Part shown: positions 5,801 through 6,480 of the stretch, in pieces | How the letters are laid out: the number at the start of each line of letters is the position of its first letter | Numbering within the stretch: the first letter of the stretch is position 1 | Assembly (NCBI GenBank): GCA_016213865.1 | Contig: JACQZL010000149.1 | Location: 1-6,480, forward strand | Source: Candidatus Rifleibacteriota bacterium | Lineage (GTDB): Bacteria > UBP17 > UBA6191 > JACPRK01 | Length of the DNA: 6,480 nucleotides | Direction of reading: 5' to 3' | Made by a program: the position numbers and the translations under genes | Notes under the pieces: generated by a model | Database searches by the model: none | What the model was told of the DNA's origin: nothing | What the model saw: only the letters and a program-made list of their open reading frames with translations

Positions 5801-6480
5801 GGTTGTCCTTTCGCCTCCGGTCCCGCTGGCGCTGACCGACGCCTTCGTGCTGCTGGGGCCGCGTGGGGCCGTCGCGCCCGGCCAGGCGCTGCAGGTCGAC
5901 GGGACGGACTGCGGTCCGGGCAAGGAGATGCTGTCCGGCCTGGTCTTCGGACTCGGGAACCGCATCGCGACCACCCCCGCCTCGACTCTGCGACTGGCGC
6001 TGCAGCAGGAGAAGGGCGCCGTTCGAGACGCCAGCCCGCAGACAGCCCCGAAGGGCGAGCCGAACCTCCTCCCCGTTCTGTTCGGGAAGAACCGCACCGG
6101 CCGGCCCGTCGTCCTGGTCACGCCCGAGAGCCTGCCCGCGGCGATGAAGCTGCTCGAAGAGAGCGGCTGTCAGATGCAGAACGGTATCTGGGTCAAGCGC
6201 GCTCTCGGCGCCGAGGTCCCCGGACCCCGCGGCTCGGTCCCGGCTCCCGCGATCGGGGCCGCTTCTGGACCGCAGCCGAGGCCTGTTCCTGTGTCGGAGC
6301 CGTCCGCACTGGTTCAGGTGTCAGGTGTCGGGGAGCTGGTATCGGCGGTCAGGGCTCAGGGGGAACCGCTGCTGCGGGGCTCGTCCGCAGGCCACGACCC
6401 CGTGAGCCCCGAGCCCCCGGCCCCAAGCCCCGAGCCCCAAGCCCCCAACCCCCCGCCCCCAGCCCCCACCCCCCCGCCCC
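2877..6480 (+). CDS. Large secreted DUF11 / SdrD_B-like surface protein, 3' truncated by window
   Basis: An uninterrupted frame of 1201 codons runs off the right edge. Residues 1-25 are a Sec signal peptide (R3, R4, R8, hydrophobic core, VSA|Q). Residues 27-60 repeat the TPAGT-x-I-x-NQA motif of protein 1. Module one has N96-x-G-N and a calcium-type loop at D138-D149 (DANANGVIDGDD). A DUF11-like module starts near D210 (SGSNNGSAAAK). A third module has its landmark at N420 (NSGDTQLDL), but its acidic loop has degenerated. DUF11-like repeats follow at about 533-665 (ISDTLPREL) and 671-800 (VEDFLPAGL). Residues 816-890 are an SdrD_B/Cna-B-like domain (GRVYHDNDRNGAWD, then a TDREGKYHF strand). 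A proline-rich linker lies near 940-950. Residues 960-1130 are unrecognised. The tail from about 1147 is low-complexity, encoded by heptanucleotide repeats. It probably acts outside the cytoplasm; a C-terminal anchor or barrel may lie beyond the window. Other long frames over this span are shadows. Confidence 0.88.
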   Translation, partial: MLRRSWQRGCAFLAVWALAAVAVSAQTPAGTVILNQAVITFAVNGLPFRVESNVVPSVVLPLRGLSVTPNGTVEAPAQSVRCRAGLPAVVPYILVNTGNVTDSYDVAVLRVNAHQDAKPASPRGAQSFEPQTLQLFLDANANGVIDGDDREVSRLTDLPAGESRSLLVQVLPPAVVPAEAVAYLKVTGASVADTNLRDTDNVSQLRIVEDAVLTATKSAEPSSVVAGRTVHYVISGSNNGSAAAKMASLEVDGATLRGVVIKDPIPSHVQGVRLELDSVRWMAPVDAITLYSLDRQASWTAYRPTTNADVTDVGMLIPDGLAPGQVYRLQFDVTTPETMPGGSLVNLATLNFETTVGVEVEVQTNPTRTTVIPHPALVFGPEGRPDEGLGGDPTRNDEDYQEIRAPLTGQTIVFRNTLLNSGDTQLDLLLSYVNPPQPGNPNPRALPFGSVIQFFAADGVTPLMPGGSGSQLAAGSVRPGGTLDVVVHVTLPHEFTVAQGAYFDVMLEMQSARGGAVRNLTTDRLMDIRNTPEVRSLIELAVTPDEPVAPGATLFYLITFENTATTTQTNVVISDTLPRELENFRDFEAGIVDDLTQPGRQVTVRPSYDPDGVLTWVFTSLPPGFRGQLRFTADVKANVVENTRIDNEVSMASLEAPAAIVAKAVSAAVVRPNLRLEKEASRPAAAIGEVVAYRLSVVNQNPSLPLHDVTVEDFLPAGLRLRPGSVTVDGTAAPDPAARDGGRRLTFRLGTLPDAARPDVATRVVIYQAIVGADARQGDAVNTAISRALTPPPTQVALESAPKSARVRIRNQGFSLRGVIVGRVYHDNDRNGAWDAADKGVQGVRIYLDDGTFVITDREGKYHFEGVLEGQRAVKLDRRTLPAGTKLLPQPRRTRRGEGDLYWDRMGPVELMKVNFRLEPERTSRPAAMPATAPATVLTVPPPPPPTRPGDFDSSWFPPGEVTVIIGSAKPADGAVVLSPPVPLALTDAFVLLGPRGAVAPGQALQVDGTDCGPGKEMLSGLVFGLGNRIATTPASTLRLALQQEKGAVRDASPQTAPKGEPNLLPVLFGKNRTGRPVVLVTPESLPAAMKLLEESGCQMQNGIWVKRALGAEVPGPRGSVPAPAIGAASGPQPRPVPVSEPSALVQVSGVGELVSAVRAQGEPLLRGSSAGHDPVSPEPPAPSPEPQAPNPPPPAPTPPP
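5664..5687 (+). repeat. Two-copy 12-base tandem repeat
   Basis: CCCGCGACCG occurs at 5664-5673 and again at 5676-5685, a 12-base period repeated once within gene 2. It encodes PAT-A/PAT-V just before the run of six prolines in the linker. Because 12 is a multiple of three, expansion or loss would keep the frame. It is probably simple linker expansion. Confidence 0.6.
6315..6363 (+). repeat. Degenerate G-rich heptanucleotide-periodic stretch
   Basis: Cut every seven bases from 6315, the stretch reads CAGGTGT twice, then CGGGGAG, CTGGTAT, CGGCGGT, CAGGGCT and CAGGGGG. All seven units begin with C and have G at position 3; six of the seven have G at position 4. The first two units are identical. 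CAGGGCT is one base from CGGGGCT, the rotated reverse complement of the AGCCCCG-type unit found from 6404 on, so this may be the same repeat family in the other orientation. It lies inside the gene 2 frame, where less favoured codons (TCA, GGT, GTA, AGG) appear. Confidence 0.55.
6372..6390. repeat. Short inverted repeat, 6-bp stem
   Basis: CTGCGG (6372-6377) and CCGCAG (6385-6390) pair perfectly around a 7-base loop. The structure lies between the G-rich periodic stretch and the C-rich heptamer array. With G-rich DNA on the left and C-rich DNA on the right, it could be the tip of a larger imperfect hairpin. On its own a 6-bp stem is easily a chance event in DNA this GC-rich. Confidence 0.35.
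6404..6480 (+). repeat. Heptanucleotide tandem array, 11 units, runs off the edge
   Basis: Eleven consecutive seven-base units all end in CCCC: GAGCCCC, GAGCCCC, CGGCCCC, AAGCCCC, GAGCCCC, AAGCCCC, CAACCCC, CCGCCCC, CAGCCCC, CACCCCC, CCGCCCC. The left units approximate RAGCCCC and the right units drift toward C. The array continues out of the window. It lies in the open frame of gene 2. Because seven is not a multiple of three, the frame rotates through the unit every 21 bases, giving a seven-residue proline-rich protein period (EPPAPSP, EPQAPNP, PPPAPTP). Gain or loss of one unit would shift the downstream frame. Confidence 0.85.

Overview
The window is about two-thirds G+C by eye. It carries two tandem, same-strand genes for secreted, repeat-built cell-surface proteins. 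Strong codon bias (third base nearly always G or C; gene 1 uses no TTA, CTA or TCA codons), Shine-Dalgarno sites and Sec-type signal peptides point to a high-GC bacterium. The DUF11/SdrD_B-like architecture is widespread, so I do not assign a phylum.

Layout: 1-145 is a leader region, less GC-rich than the genes, with no gene I can support. A good ribosome site (135-139) precedes ATG 146, which opens the basic n-region of a signal peptide. An in-frame TAG at 188-190 interrupts it, directly before the ATG (191) of an 884-codon frame ending at 2845. Gene 2 starts 31 bases later at ATG 2877, with its own ribosome site. It stays open without a stop to the window edge (1201 codons seen), so it is truncated by the window, not broken.

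The two proteins are paralogues. After the signal peptide both begin with a TPAGT-x-I-x-NQA segment. Both then show the same order of three beta-rich modules, with landmark asparagines at almost the same positions. After about residue 520 they diverge. Protein 1 ends with further modules and a canonical DUF11 repeat and has no visible anchor. Protein 2 continues with two DUF11-like repeats, an SdrD_B/Cna-B-like domain, a proline-rich linker, an unrecognised region and a proline-rich tail. They are probably co-transcribed and exported together, perhaps as parts of one surface layer, adhesin or envelope assembly; that role is inference.

The most unusual DNA is at the right edge. From 6404 to 6480 there are eleven consecutive heptanucleotides ending in CCCC, in strict 7-base phase inside the open frame. 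A G-rich 7-base-periodic stretch (6315-6363) lies before it and resembles the same unit in reverse orientation. The other notable point is the TAG inside the gene 1 signal peptide. I found no RNA gene, CRISPR array, transposase or clear terminator.
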